64,000 nucleotides of DNA, from contig NC_134158.1 in NCBI RefSeq assembly GCF_033958435.1, positions 6,405,837-6,469,836 on the forward strand, given 5' to 3'. A program made the translations under genes and the position numbers. Below the pieces are notes generated by a model, which was not told the DNA's origin, searched no databases, and worked only from the letters and a program-made list of their open reading frames with translations. How positions within the stretch are numbered: the first letter of the stretch is position 1; every line of letters starts with the position of its first letter. This document shows, one piece after another, positions 34,201 through 41,867 of this stretch. The stretch comes from Carettochelys insculpta (taxonomy: Eukaryota; Chordata; Testudines; Carettochelyidae).

Positions 34201-36304
34201 AGTACCGCCTCCTCACTTTTTTACAAAAAAGGCACTGATTACAAACAAGTGATATCTGTGCCTCTGTGCCTGACAGATGTTGGCTAGATGTTGCTGTTAA
34301 AACAGTTAGCAACAAAATGGTGACTAGTTAGACATCACTAGGTTTCAGAGTTAACACAAGCAGTGCTGAGGTGGGCCATTCATAGCTAATGGGTGAGGTT
34401 CTCTGCACAGGCAGGGATGATCTATGCTAGGAAATGGATTTGTTTCTGGCAACCAGTCCTCTTGAAGCTGAAAATATCTTACCCTCTTAATTGACCTTGC
34501 AGATTTTAATGAATAATGTGCATTTTCTAAAGACTTTCATTATGCGATATAAAGGTGTCTCTGAGCATTGGATTGACCTGAAACGAGTACCAGCACAGCC
34601 CTGGAAGTGGGTGAATGGCAAACAGCTTAACAACCTGTGAGTTTTTTCCTACATTGTCACTTTGTTGGGTGCCAAATGGGCAAAGGGCTGCATTTGGACA
34701 GGTTAAAAAAATGTTATTCCCAAAACTCTTGAGTGCTTCTCTCCTTTGTAAGATTCCCTGCCCGCCCCCCCAGTTTTGGGGTTCATCCCCATTTCTGACC
34801 TAGCAAACTAGTAGGCTGCATACCCTTGGGACTAGATTGGTGCCGGACGAGAGAATTTGCCAGACCACATGAGCTCAATATTGTCCAGCACATTACCAAC
34901 ACTTCCACTGCTCACTGGGCTCTTAGAAGACATTTAGAGGTAAATTACAGCTAAATAACTGCACAGAACACAGAGCGACGGGACTGGTGGCAGAAAACAA
35001 ACTTTATGGGACCATGAAAACTTGGCCACACCCAGGATAAGCGGTTGCCTGGCAAACGAAAATCATGCCGGATTACAGATGTTGCCAGACCAGAGAGTGC
35101 CAGACTAGAAAGGTTCAGCCTGTATTGATATTCAGCTACTGTGTGGTGTTATGATCAATCAATATGATACATTCTGTATATTCACTATATGTTAATCAAA
35201 ATTAATTTATAAAAGTGTATGATTGAGCACAGTCTAAGAGTGAGCAATATTTGGTGGTCAGACAGACAAGTTGAAACAAAAGGACCCTGTGGGTTGGAGG
35301 CTGTAAGATCTAGCTTAGTTATTTTTAGGCCTTGGGTACAAGACATGGGTGTCTCACAACTGACCTAAGATTCTGGAAGAAAAAAAAGGCATAAGCTGGT
35401 AATATTCCAGAAGCAGATTTGGGAAAGTTTAAAGTCAACTATAAAACTGCTGTAATAACAAAATATTCTTCTAACATGCACCTTAACTGCCAGGCAAATG
35501 CACCACATCAACCTCAGCCTAGAGATTTTGGGACCAGCATGTCGCCGGGGGTGTGAGACCAATGGGAAAGAGATGCCTGTGCAGAATGTAGGTGTAGACA
35601 GAATCGCTGTGTAAAGAAGGGATACCTGGAATCGGCAAAATGAACTGCCTATGGGCAACCCCATCAGGAGCCGCTCCCATGTGGAGAATTGATCCATGTG
35701 AAGGCTGAGACACTTTGAGAGAGTCAACAGATTCTAACTCCACTTAGGACAGCTGTGGGCACTTAGAACATATTATTTGTCACTGGGGCAGCCACATCTG
35801 CAATGTTGTGTCCAATTCTGGGCCCCTCGTTACAAAAAGGTTGTGGATGCACTGAAGCGTGTCCAGCAGAGGGCAACCAAAATGATGAGGGGGCTGGAGC
35901 ACATGACTGTTGAGGAGAGGCGGAGGGATTTAGGCTCCTTTAGTCTACAGAAGAGAAGACTGATGGGGGATTTGATTGCCAGTGTGAACAAAAAACAGTC
36001 CGTTGACCCTCTTGGAGATCAATATTTGTGTCTCTCATTTTTCCCCCACCCTGCTTGCCAGGAAGGGTTTGAGCAGAATAGTTGGTGAAGGAGGCGGGCG
36101 ATCGCGAGGGGCCGCGCTGTTGGGGCTCATGCCCGACTCTAATCGCCTGGATGTCTTTGTTGCAGGTTTACGGTAAGAGGAGAAGGCGACTGTGTGTACC
36201 TGAGTGACGGCTTTGCCGCGTCGTCGTGGTGCATCATGAAGCGCTATTGGATCTGCAGCAAAGCCGAAGGGGTGCAAAGAGAGGCTGCAGTGCTGGGAGA
36301 CTGA
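22266..36304 (+). CDS. CLEC2D: CLEC2-type C-type lectin (CLEC2D/B-lec-like), frame broken in exon 3
   Basis: Five exons: 22266-22299 (cytoplasmic), 24912-25028 (membrane span), 30675-30879 (stalk and first lectin-domain part), 34503-34636 and 36166-36304 (TGA at 36302-36304). The product is a type II membrane C-type lectin-like protein. In the family, CLEC2 proteins are ligands of NKR-P1 (KLRB) receptors on NK and T cells. Family marks are [34 protein letters not shown] and YWICSK. Splice phases agree at junctions 1-2 (phase 1), 3-4 (phase 0) and 4-5 (phase 2). The exon lengths sum to 629 nt, one short of a multiple of three: entering exon 3 in phase 1 reads a plausible stalk (with an NVS sequon) that is one base out of frame with the lectin domain. 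It is therefore either a pseudogene, a sequence error or a case of other splicing (an AG at 30696-30697 would restore frame). The exact paralogue is not decided; CLEC2D is a family-level label. Confidence 0.72.
22365..22640 (+). mobile_element. CR1 LINE fragment
   Basis: CACGAGAAGTCATTCTTCTG, GGATGTGGAGAAACTGGAGA and GAAAAGAGAAGGCTGAGAGG are CR1 RT C-terminal coding sequence, frame broken. In intron 1 of the CLEC2-like gene. Confidence 0.7.
22900..22992 (+). repeat. SINE/CR1 3' tail fragment
   Basis: GAGGGCAGGGGGCTGGACTC followed by GATGACCTCGCGAGGTCCCT and TTCTGTGATTCC, the tail shared by the Cry SINE and one CR1 subfamily; no head was seen. Confidence 0.55.
24177..24378. mobile_element. 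short TIR element with ACTTGAGTAAAAGTAC ends
   Basis: Left AGTTACTTGAGTAAAAGTAC and right CACTTTTACTCAAGTAACTT are reverse complements. Same family at 36,614. Resembles nonautonomous hAT-like elements; the superfamily is not proven. Confidence 0.6.
24912..25028 (+). CDS. CLEC2D: CLEC2-like exon 2 (transmembrane)
   Basis: A 117-nt exon with acceptor TTCTCCTTCAG and donor CTTG/GTGAGT, phase 1 on both sides. It encodes a short basic juxtamembrane piece ([11 protein letters not shown]) and a hydrophobic membrane span ([19 protein letters not shown]). The orientation, with positive charges before the span, fits a type II protein. Confidence 0.7.
25290..25555 (-). repeat. two Penelope-type 3' tails, minus strand
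   Basis: Two tail subtypes in a row: 25,290-25,385 (CCAGATATTTTGGAGCATAA) and 25,425-25,555 (GATGAGCTTTCGTGGGACAG). The second directly abuts the plus-strand Penelope-like body at 25,550, giving another head-to-head junction. Confidence 0.65.
25550..26695 (+). mobile_element. Penelope-like element (RT end, zinc region, partial GIY-YIG) with 3' tail
   Basis: Reads, in broken frames, an RT C-terminal part (around [11 protein letters not shown]), a linker ending [20 protein letters not shown], a cysteine-rich [14 protein letters not shown] region and a decayed GIY-YIG region. It ends in the 3' unit GATGAAGTGGATCTGTCCCA and TTTTGTTAGTCCTTAATGTG. In intron 2 of the CLEC2-like gene. Confidence 0.7.
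26700..27998 (+). mobile_element. Penelope-like element with inverted 5' part
   Basis: The left part (about 26,705-27,130) is read on the minus strand and carries the RT C-terminal end ([20 protein letters not shown] and [13 protein letters not shown]). The right part (27,135-27,760) is on the plus strand and carries the downstream zinc and GIY-YIG endonuclease region ([39 protein letters not shown]), followed by the 3' tail to about 27,998. The two halves fit one element whose 5' part was inverted. Confidence 0.65.
28060..28640 (-). mobile_element. CR1 LINE 3' fragment
   Basis: Minus-strand CR1 with recognisable but broken RT C-terminal text (reverse of TTGACTATGTATTGTATGAA etc.) and a longer upstream part covering the usual CR1 region after the RT. 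In intron 2 of the CLEC2-like gene. Confidence 0.65.
28780..29705 (+). mobile_element. Penelope-like element, endonuclease end with two 3' tails
   Basis: Reads a GIY-YIG C-terminal part ([20 protein letters not shown] and [20 protein letters not shown]), then two successive 3' units, one at about 29,410-29,550 and one at 29,570-29,700, both with GCCCCACAAAAGCTCATCAC. The second is probably a separate, nested or tandem insertion. Confidence 0.65.
29915..30010. repeat. repeat with ZNF143/SBS-like motif
   Basis: GGGCATGCTGGGAAATGTAG is the complement of the ZNF143/SBS consensus ACTACAATTCCCAGMATGC with small changes, followed by CAACTACAGCTCCCAGGGTG. The flanks (TTATAAGTGAAAAACAATAT) recur in reverse at 58,480-58,650. 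Confidence 0.5.
30354..30425 (+). tRNA. tRNA-Cys(GCA)-like gene, possibly a pseudogene
   Basis: 72 bases that fold as a tRNA: A-box TAGCTCAGTAGC, anticodon arm TTTGA..TCAAG with GCA anticodon, T arm CCTGG TTCAAAT CCAGG, and acceptor GGGGATA/TGCCTCC. It differs from the canonical vertebrate tRNA-Cys by an A-C mismatch and a G-U pair in the acceptor stem and by changes in the anticodon loop. No T-run terminator follows directly. Confidence 0.6.
30440..30625 (+). repeat. tortoise PolIII (Cry-type) SINE
   Basis: tRNA-derived head with A-box (GATAGCTCAGTGGTTTGAGC) and B-box (GTGAGCTCAATCC), then the body (CCATTTAGGGATTGGGGCAA) and a CR1-like tail (GGTCCTGCC..GGGCAGGGGACTGGAC and AGGTCCCTTCCAGTTCTAGG). 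Lies 15 bases after the tRNA-Cys-like sequence and 50 bases before exon 3 of the CLEC2-like gene. Confidence 0.75.
30675..30879 (+). CDS. CLEC2D: CLEC2-like exon 3 (stalk and first lectin-domain exon)
   Basis: Acceptor CTTCACTTCAG at 30673-30674 and donor GATTTG/GTAAGA at 30880. The second half encodes the start of the lectin domain ([20 protein letters not shown], then [17 protein letters not shown]). The first half read in the phase required by exon 2 gives a stalk with [14 protein letters not shown], but this is one base out of register with the lectin-domain frame. Exon length is 205 nt where 206 or 203 would be needed. Confidence 0.78.
31900..33790 (+). other. unclassified block with LTR-like signals in CLEC2-like intron 3
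   Basis: About 1.9 kb without a coding frame but with a distinct composition, a TATA-like CCTATAAAGG at about 32,984, an AATAAA at 33,571-33,576 followed by a T/G-rich stretch, and local imperfect repeats (GGGGATAACC with AAACCCCAC, 33,095-33,160). This could be a solo LTR or another retro-insert. Termini and target duplications were not found. Confidence 0.3.
33905..34155. mobile_element. TIR DNA element, TCTACAC family
   Basis: GACACGTCTACAATAGGCAG, TAGCTGGAATTGACTTATCT and GGAAGATTGACCTAGCC; a diverged copy of the 38,622 family in intron 3 of the CLEC2-like gene. Confidence 0.5.
34503..34636 (+). CDS. CLEC2D: CLEC2-like exon 4 (middle lectin-domain exon)
   Basis: 134 nt after acceptor CCTTGCAG and before donor AACCT/GTGAGT; enters in phase 0 and leaves in phase 2. 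It encodes [20 protein letters not shown], then an alternate-residue tryptophan motif WKWVNG and KQLNNL, the classic second exon of an NK-type lectin domain. Confidence 0.8.
34835..35122. mobile_element. TIR element, GGTTGAACCTCTCTA family, reversed
   Basis: CGGACGAGAGAATTTGCCAG at one end and CTAGAAAGGTTCAGCCTGTA at the other; the internal AACAAACTTTATGGGACCAT is the complement of the 6,212 copy. In intron 4 of the CLEC2-like gene. Confidence 0.65.
35775..36040 (+). mobile_element. CR1 LINE fragment
   Basis: Encodes [40 protein letters not shown] and [20 protein letters not shown]. It ends about 125 bases before exon 5 of the CLEC2-like gene. Confidence 0.7.
36166..36304 (+). CDS. CLEC2D: CLEC2-like exon 5 (last lectin-domain exon)
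   Basis: Begins after TTTGTTGCAG in phase 2 and completes the split codon from exon 4 to read [18 protein letters not shown]. It contains the last lectin-domain cysteines (DCVYL, SSWCI, YWICSK) and ends in TGA at 36302-36304. A CR1 fragment ends just upstream in intron 4. No AATAAA was seen within about 150 bases downstream. Confidence 0.8.
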
Positions 36305-36613
36305 CGGGCGAAGGCTACAAAAATGCCTCCAGGTCCAGCTGCCCAATGTGCCCGACAGCGCTCAAGAAGATCCTCAATTGAGCTTGGCAGATTATGGGTT
36401 TTTTTAACAGATTTTTCTCTTTTAATTTGCTCTGTGTGGTGGCCCCCGTAGAGCCCCCTCCTTCCTGGCTGTGTAGTTAAGACCAGGTCTACGTTGAAAA
36501 CTTAGAACTCATTTCCGAATGCTGCAGCTAGGCTGACAGACTCCCACAGTGGAGACGCAGCTACAATGATTTTGCAGTTCTCCCGTAGGAAGGTGGCATT
36601 CTTACCAGAGAAT

Positions 36614-36836
36614 TACCAGGAGAGTATCCAAAAAGTTACATGAGTAAAAGTACAGCTGCTGGGGGATGTACTTAAGTACAAGTCACCCATGTCCCTCTGG
36701 AAACTACTTGAGTAAGAGCACACACTTGTGCGTGCACACAAACACACTTCACATCTTTATTGTACTCAAGTATTGAGAAGGGAAAGTAGCTGCACTTTTA
36801 CACGAGTAACTTTTTGGGTACTTTTCCCACCTCTGG
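36614..36836. mobile_element. short TIR element with ACTTGAGTAAAAGTAC ends
   Basis: Left AAGTTACATGAGTAAAAGTA and right CTTTTACACGAGTAACTTTT, with internal TACAAGTCACCCATGTCCCT as at 24,230. Lies about 310 bases past the CLEC2-like stop codon. Confidence 0.6.
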
Positions 36837-37564
36837 TTCTTAGGGTGAGAGGAAACGCCCCTCTCCCACTGTAAGATGTGTCTATGCTCTGGGGTTATGA
36901 AGGCACTGGGCTGGCTAACCAAGTCTTTATCCAGAGTTTCACCCTACACCGCTGCCTCGTGGCTCCAGTATTAGCTAAATTAAAGCTAGTTTGGGTGAGC
37001 CGTAGCCAGACCCCGTGATGGCAGTGTAGAAATACCCTCAGCTCAGCCATGCCAGCCGAGCTGGGAGGCAGCACCACTTGACAACAGGTTGAGACCGTCT
37101 TGAAGGGCTACCAGCTAAGAAAATCCACCACCAGCAGAGAGGCGAAACAGACACCCGCGATGGTCTCCCAAGGGCAGGCAAGACACACGCAGCCAGGCGG
37201 TGGGCTTGGTGCAGAACCAGACTCACTCTGTCCCCCAACACCAAGCAACAAAGCGGTGAGTTCAGGCTAAATGGGACCGGGATCACTCAGCGCTTCCTCC
37301 TGCTTTGTCAGGTGCTCTCCCAGATCAAAACGTGGCCGCTACGTCCGTGACGGAGAGCGTCTGTCATGGGTCCAAGAAGAGAATTAATGGGAGCCAGGGA
37401 TGACAGGCGGGCTGAGTTGGAAATTGCAATGTCTGTGTGTTTGAGTGTGGTAGGGTCTTGCTGTGCTCTTCCAGGCTGTGGAGGGAAGGCCGGGCATGCC
37501 TCTAGCTGATAACTAGCAAGTTGTGCTTGCAAAAAAAATGTCAAGAGACACTAGTGTGGGCAAG

Positions 37565-37695
37565 TATTGGAGGGGGAGCCGTGTTAGTCTGGATCTGTAA
37601 CAGCAACAGGGGGTCCGGTGGCACCTTGTAGACTAGCAGAAAAGTTTTGAGCATGAGCTTTCGTGAGCACAGACTCACTTCATCAGATGCTGGTG
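37565..37695 (-). repeat. solo 3' tail, reversed
   Basis: GGAGCCGTGTTAGTCTGGAT, GGTGGCACCTTGTAGACTAG and CATCAGATGC form a reversed tail copy with its 3' flank. Confidence 0.6.
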
Positions 37696-37862
37696 TGGGC
37701 AGTCAAACATGCCTGCCTGGTGAGAAGGCTGTGGATGTGCCTGGGGGAGATGCACCCTGAAGGCGTACTCTAACTTAGCAGAAAGGAATTGTGGGTAAGT
37801 GTCACCCGCAAGTTCTGGGCCAGCAAGCTGATTGAGCAGGTTGCTTGTAATTGTTGAGTTGC

Positions 37863-38050
37863 ATGGTGGCTTGAGCGTTCGCCTGTTAAACCTATGGTTG
37901 TGAGCTCAATCACTGATGGGGCCAGAAAGGGGCCTGGGGTGCATAGATTCAAATAAAAAACCAGGGCTGATGGAAACAGGCCTGCTGTAAGTGCAGGCAA
38001 CTGGACTTGATGACCTCTCAAGGTCCCTTCAGGTTCTGTGAGATGTGTAT
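37863..38050 (+). repeat. tortoise PolIII (Cry-type) SINE
   Basis: Head GGTGGCTTGAGCGTTCGCCTG with B-box TGTGAGCTCAATC, body and tail GGACTTGATGACCTCTCAAG-GTCCCTTCAGGTTCTGTGA. Same architecture as the copy at 30,440. Confidence 0.7.
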
Positions 38051-38054
38051 CTCT

Positions 38055-38495
38055 GTATGGCTACGTCTACACTAGCCCCAAACTTCGAAATGGCCATTCA
38101 AATGGCCATTTCGAAGTTTACTGATGAAGCTCTGAAATGCATATTCAGCAGTTCATTAGCATGCGTGCGGCTGCGGCGCTTCAAAATTGACACGGCTTGC
38201 CGCTGCGCGGCTCATCCAGACGGGGCTCCTTTTCAAAAGGACCCTGCCTACTTCGAAGTCCCCTTATTCCCATGAGCCGATGGGAATAAGGGGACTTTGA
38301 AGTAGCTGGGGTCCTTTCGAAAAGGAGCCCCGTGGGGACGAGCCACGCGGCAGCAAGCTGCGTCAATTTCAAAGCACCGCGGCCACCCGCATGCTAATGA
38401 GGCGCTGAATATGCATTTCAGAGCTTCATTAGTAAACTTCGAAATGGCCATTTGCGTGGCCATTTCGAAGTTTGGGGCTAGTGTAGGCACGGCGT
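38055..38495. mobile_element. near-perfect 430-bp palindromic DNA element
   Basis: The left half (CTACACTAGCCCCAAACTTC, GAAATGGCCATT) is mirrored by the right half (AATGGCCATTTCGAAGTTTG and GGGGCTAGTGTAG). The centre is near 38,275-38,290 (CCCATGAGCCGATGGG). The arms pair over about 200 bases each. Nonautonomous foldback/MITE type. Confidence 0.75.
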
Positions 38496-38621
38496 ATATT
38501 TATTTTAGTTGGTGAGTGAAGCAAACCACCAAATTGGATTCAGAGGAAGCCGGTGGGTTTCGTGACTTGGCTAAAGAAACTTAGTTAAGGACAAAAGTCA
38601 ATGAGGGTTGAAAACACTTTG

Positions 38622-38905
38622 GTGATGTCTACACTGGTCTAAGATAGTCGACCACAGATACGCAATTCTAGCTACGGCAATTACATAGCTAAAATCGACG
38701 GATCTGTGCTCGGCTAACTTGGCTGTTTATATAGGGGAAGGTCGATGGCAGAGTTTCTCTCGCCGACCTCCCTTACTTCTTGAGTCGCGTGATGAGTTCA
38801 GGGGTCAACAGTGACCCCCGAGAGGCCGATTTTGTGCATCCATGCTAGATGCGCAAAATCAAACCCCAGAAGAGCGACTCTGAAGGGTAGTGTAGACCTG
38901 CCCGA
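38622..38905. mobile_element. TIR DNA element, TCTACAC family
   Basis: Starts GATGTCTACACTGGTCTAAG and ends GGGTAGTGTAGACCTGCCC. The internal text (GATACGCAATTCTAGCTACG, AGGTCGATGGCAGAG, GCAAAATCAAACCCC) recurs at 7,725 and 33,905. Confidence 0.6.
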
Positions 38906-39282
38906 AGAGTCTTTAAAGGCTTTGAGGCTCTTTTGCAGATATTGCTTAAGAATTTCATCCCCCTCGGGCTCCCTTGCAAGTGAAGATACAGGTACTTTTG
39001 TGGAGGACAAGATGTCCGCTTTCCCCTTGTTTGAGGTGGTTGGGTGTTTTCTAGCTGCTTCATCTGTTTAAATCCTGGAGCCTGAATCTAAATACCTGGT
39101 ATGGAAAAAGCCTCACAGCTGATGACAAATGAATTGTGTGATGCCACAGAATGTTCACTCTTGACCTATTGAACGATTTGCTGCTTGTTCCTTTTGCTTT
39201 CTAAAGCTGGATATTACTTCATCAGTGCTATAAGCTAATGGTTAAAAAAAAAGCACCTCCCTTTTTTTTCTCTTCAGTTCTA

Positions 39283-39460
39283 ACAGCACAGTGGTTCGAG
39301 CGTTGGCCTTATAAACCCAGGGTTGCGAGTTTAATCCCTGAGGGAGCCTTTTGAGGGGAAAAAGAATTCTGTCAGGTATGGCGACAGGTCCTGCTGGGAG
39401 GGCTGTGGCCGGGGCTTGATGACCTCTTCAGGTCCCTTCCAATTCCATAGTGATGCTACA
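39283..39460 (+). repeat. tortoise PolIII (Cry-type) SINE
   Basis: Head CACAGTGGTTCGAGCGTTGG with CAGGGTTGCGAGTTTAATCC, and tail GATGACCTCTTCAGGTCCCT-TCCAATTCCATAGTGATG. The order of parts is preserved although the copy is diverged. Confidence 0.65.
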
Positions 39461-39464
39461 TATC

Positions 39465-39645
39465 AAAGGGGGAGCCGCGTTCATCTGTATCTGCAAAAAC
39501 GAGCAGTCCTGCAGCACCTTACAGGCTGACAGATTTGTTTGGAGCATAAGCTCCATGCATCTGATGACATGGATCTTTGCCCATGAAAGCTTACGCTCTA
39601 AAAGGTCTGTCAGTCTATAGGGTGCCTCAGGACGTCCTGTTGATA
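39465..39645. repeat. tail copies in both orientations
   Basis: A reversed copy (GGGGGAGCCGCGTTCATCTG, GCAGCACCTTACAGGCTGAC, GGAGCATAAG) runs into a forward copy (GATGACATGGATCTTTGCCC, GTCTATAGGGTGCCTCAGGA). This is a third inverted pair. Confidence 0.6.
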
Positions 39646-39690
39646 ATGATTCTGTAATTTGCTCATAGTCATAGGCTGTGGCCTGCTTTT

Positions 39691-40068
39691 GGAGGGGCTG
39701 TGGTAATGTGGCCTCTTGAGATATGCTAATGAGGTGCTGCATATTCATATTCATGAATATGCAGAGCCTCGTTAGCATAATGGCAGCTGCATGCCCTTCG
39801 AAACGCAGCTGCCCGTGTAGCTGGAGGCCTTTCAAAGAGGACCTCTGATTTCAAAAGCCTCTTATTCCCAAAACCAGATGGGAAGAAGGTGCTTTTGAAA
39901 TCAGGGGGAGCCTTTCAAAAGGCCCCCTGGCTACACGGGCGGCTGCGTTTCAAAACCGGAAGTTTTGAAACATGCACGCGCAGCTGCCATTATGCTAATA
40001 AGGTGCAGCATATTCATAGCAGTGCCTCATTAGCATATCTCGACAGGCCACATTACCCCAGCCCCTCC
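39691..40068. mobile_element. palindromic DNA element
   Basis: Ends GGAGGGGCTGTGGTAATGTG and CACATTACCCCAGCCCCTCC are reverse complements; the inner arms share GAGATATGCTAATGAGG, GCATAATGGCAGCTGC and ACGGGC-type blocks. Confidence 0.7.
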
Positions 40069-40336
40069 GAACAGAGCAGCTGGTGTGGCCACAGCCATAG
40101 TGTTTAAGGCTAGAAGGAGCCTCTTGTTTTCTTCAAGCTGTCTGACCTCATTCTAACTTTGAGCCCACTGGAAGGTTTCTAATGAAAATTTTGCTAGATT
40201 GTAGGATTTGGTAGTTGGACATAAACTGTTCCCCCCCGCCCCAGAAACTTCATTTTCAATCACTTTATATTTTAATTTCCTGAAGTTTTATTTTCAGAAT
40301 AATTTTGGGGCAAGCCCAATGTTTTTCAAAACTTTG

Positions 40337-40760
40337 TAGGGCTGCCTCTACTCTACATCCCTCTTTCGAAAGTGGCATGCAAATGAGGGAAATCAAAAAT
40401 GCAAATGAGGTGTGGATTTACATATCGCACACCTCATTTGCATAATCTCACACGATCGCACTTTTGAAAGAAAAACAGCCAGTAGATGGGTTTCTTTCAA
40501 ACAAAAACCTGGTTTTTGAAAGAACTCTTTTTCCTAATTTTTTTCAGGAAGAAGGGCTCTTTCAAAAACAAGGGCTTTTGTTCAAAAGAACCTTGTCTAC
40601 ACTGCTGTTTTTCTTTCAAAAGCAGGCCTTTCAGAAGCAAGATCACACCAAATTCTGCAAATGAGGTGTGAGATATTTAAATTGGTGCCTCATTTGCATT
40701 TTCGGTTCCCCTCATTTTCATGCCACTTTCAAAAAAGGGATGTAGCGTAGACACAGCCTA
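40337..40760. mobile_element. palindromic DNA element
   Basis: Left TACATCCCTCTTTCGAAAGT and right ACTTTCAAAAAAGGGATGTA are complementary; the inner arms share TGCAAATGAGG blocks and an internal AAGAAAAACAGC/GCTGTTTTTCTTTC pair. Confidence 0.7.
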
Positions 40761-41412
40761 AATGTTTTGCAGTTATGCAGGATGTATTTTTTTGTTTGTT
40801 AGTTATTCTGTCCACTTGCTGGCTGCCTTTCAGCATTGTAAAGTAGAAATCAGATAAGAAGGTACCTGAAAGGAATTCTTGGTATTAGATTAACATTTAA
40901 AACCAAATGCATGACTTAAGAATTACCCTTTTATCCGCCTGTACAAACACATACCGATATTTTCTCACTCAGTGTTCCCAAAGTGGAAGAAATTGGTCAC
41001 GCATAAAAATATGTAAGCGGCGAAAGAAATTCTCACTTAAATTGTTCCATTAGGAGGAGGTTTTAGAATGGTTGAAAGGGGATTTTTTCTTCCCCCATGG
41101 GGAAAATTTTTGTAGGACAAAATGCTGCTTTTCTGGCTTGGTCTCGTCTGTATTGTCGTTGTTCTTTCATGTATTGGTTTATTTTTATTTTCCCTCATGG
41201 ACCATAGGAGACTCAATGTTTAGGTTCTCAGCAAAGTGCCCTAATCTTCTGCTGGGTGTAGAGAGCAGGGCTGGAAGAAAGATGAGGGCAGAGTGAGCCG
41301 GGTTTAAGGTGAGCTGGCTGCTCTTCCAGGAAATCCCATCACAAGCATTACAATTTGGGGGAAACTAATATAGTAAGTAGTGCAAACTCAACAGAGGGGT
41401 TCATTGTGCGGA

Positions 41413-41418
41413 TTTATT
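41413..41418 (-). promoter_or_regulatory. candidate polyadenylation signal of the KLRB1-like gene
   Basis: AATAAA on the minus strand (TTTATT on plus), about 330 bases beyond the KLRB1-like stop codon. Canonical hexamer in a sensible place, but such hexamers are common by chance; another lies near 41,180. Confidence 0.35.
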
Positions 41419-41743
41419 ATGTCTCTCTCTGCGACTACGCGCACTTGTAATTAAAGTAATTTAAGCAACACACCAACGCCTGCGTTCAGGGCGATGTGTG
41501 CTCCTGCCGACGTACTGCACATCCATACCCGCAAAGAGCAGCCACGGTCGTGTTCCCTTTGTATGTGCGCTTGCAGGCTGACCGGCCCTTGCTGTGCTGG
41601 TCCGTGGCCCTCGGGGGGTGCTGTTTCTCTGGTGTCCTTTAAAGCCTCCCAGCTCACACCCGGTGTTTGCGAGAACTTGACCCAAAGCCCAAACCTTCGC
41701 CCCGGGTTTCCCTCCATCCCACTGGGGCATCCGCTCGCACCGT

Positions 41744-41867
41744 TTACAGCTGGACAGCTTCCCTCTGACAAACCCACTTCACAACACCGCTGCACATTTC
41801 AAGGTCAACCCGATTCGGCTTCCACACCTCACAGCTGTTTCCAGGGCCGGAGGCCAAGGGCGACACC
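41744..41867 (-). CDS. KLRB1: KLRB1-like exon 6 (last lectin-domain exon)
   Basis: 124 nt after TTCAATGCAG; enters in phase 2 and completes a glycine codon, then [20 protein letters not shown] and [17 protein letters not shown] to TAA at 41746-41744. It supplies the last three core cysteines. A minus-strand AATAAA at 41418-41413 lies about 330 bases past the stop. Confidence 0.85.

Noticed and set aside
36304..41740. Additional lectin exons between the two lectin genes
   Set aside because: I looked for WIGL, WxWxNG and WIC marks on both strands here and found only SINEs, 3' tails and palindromic elements.
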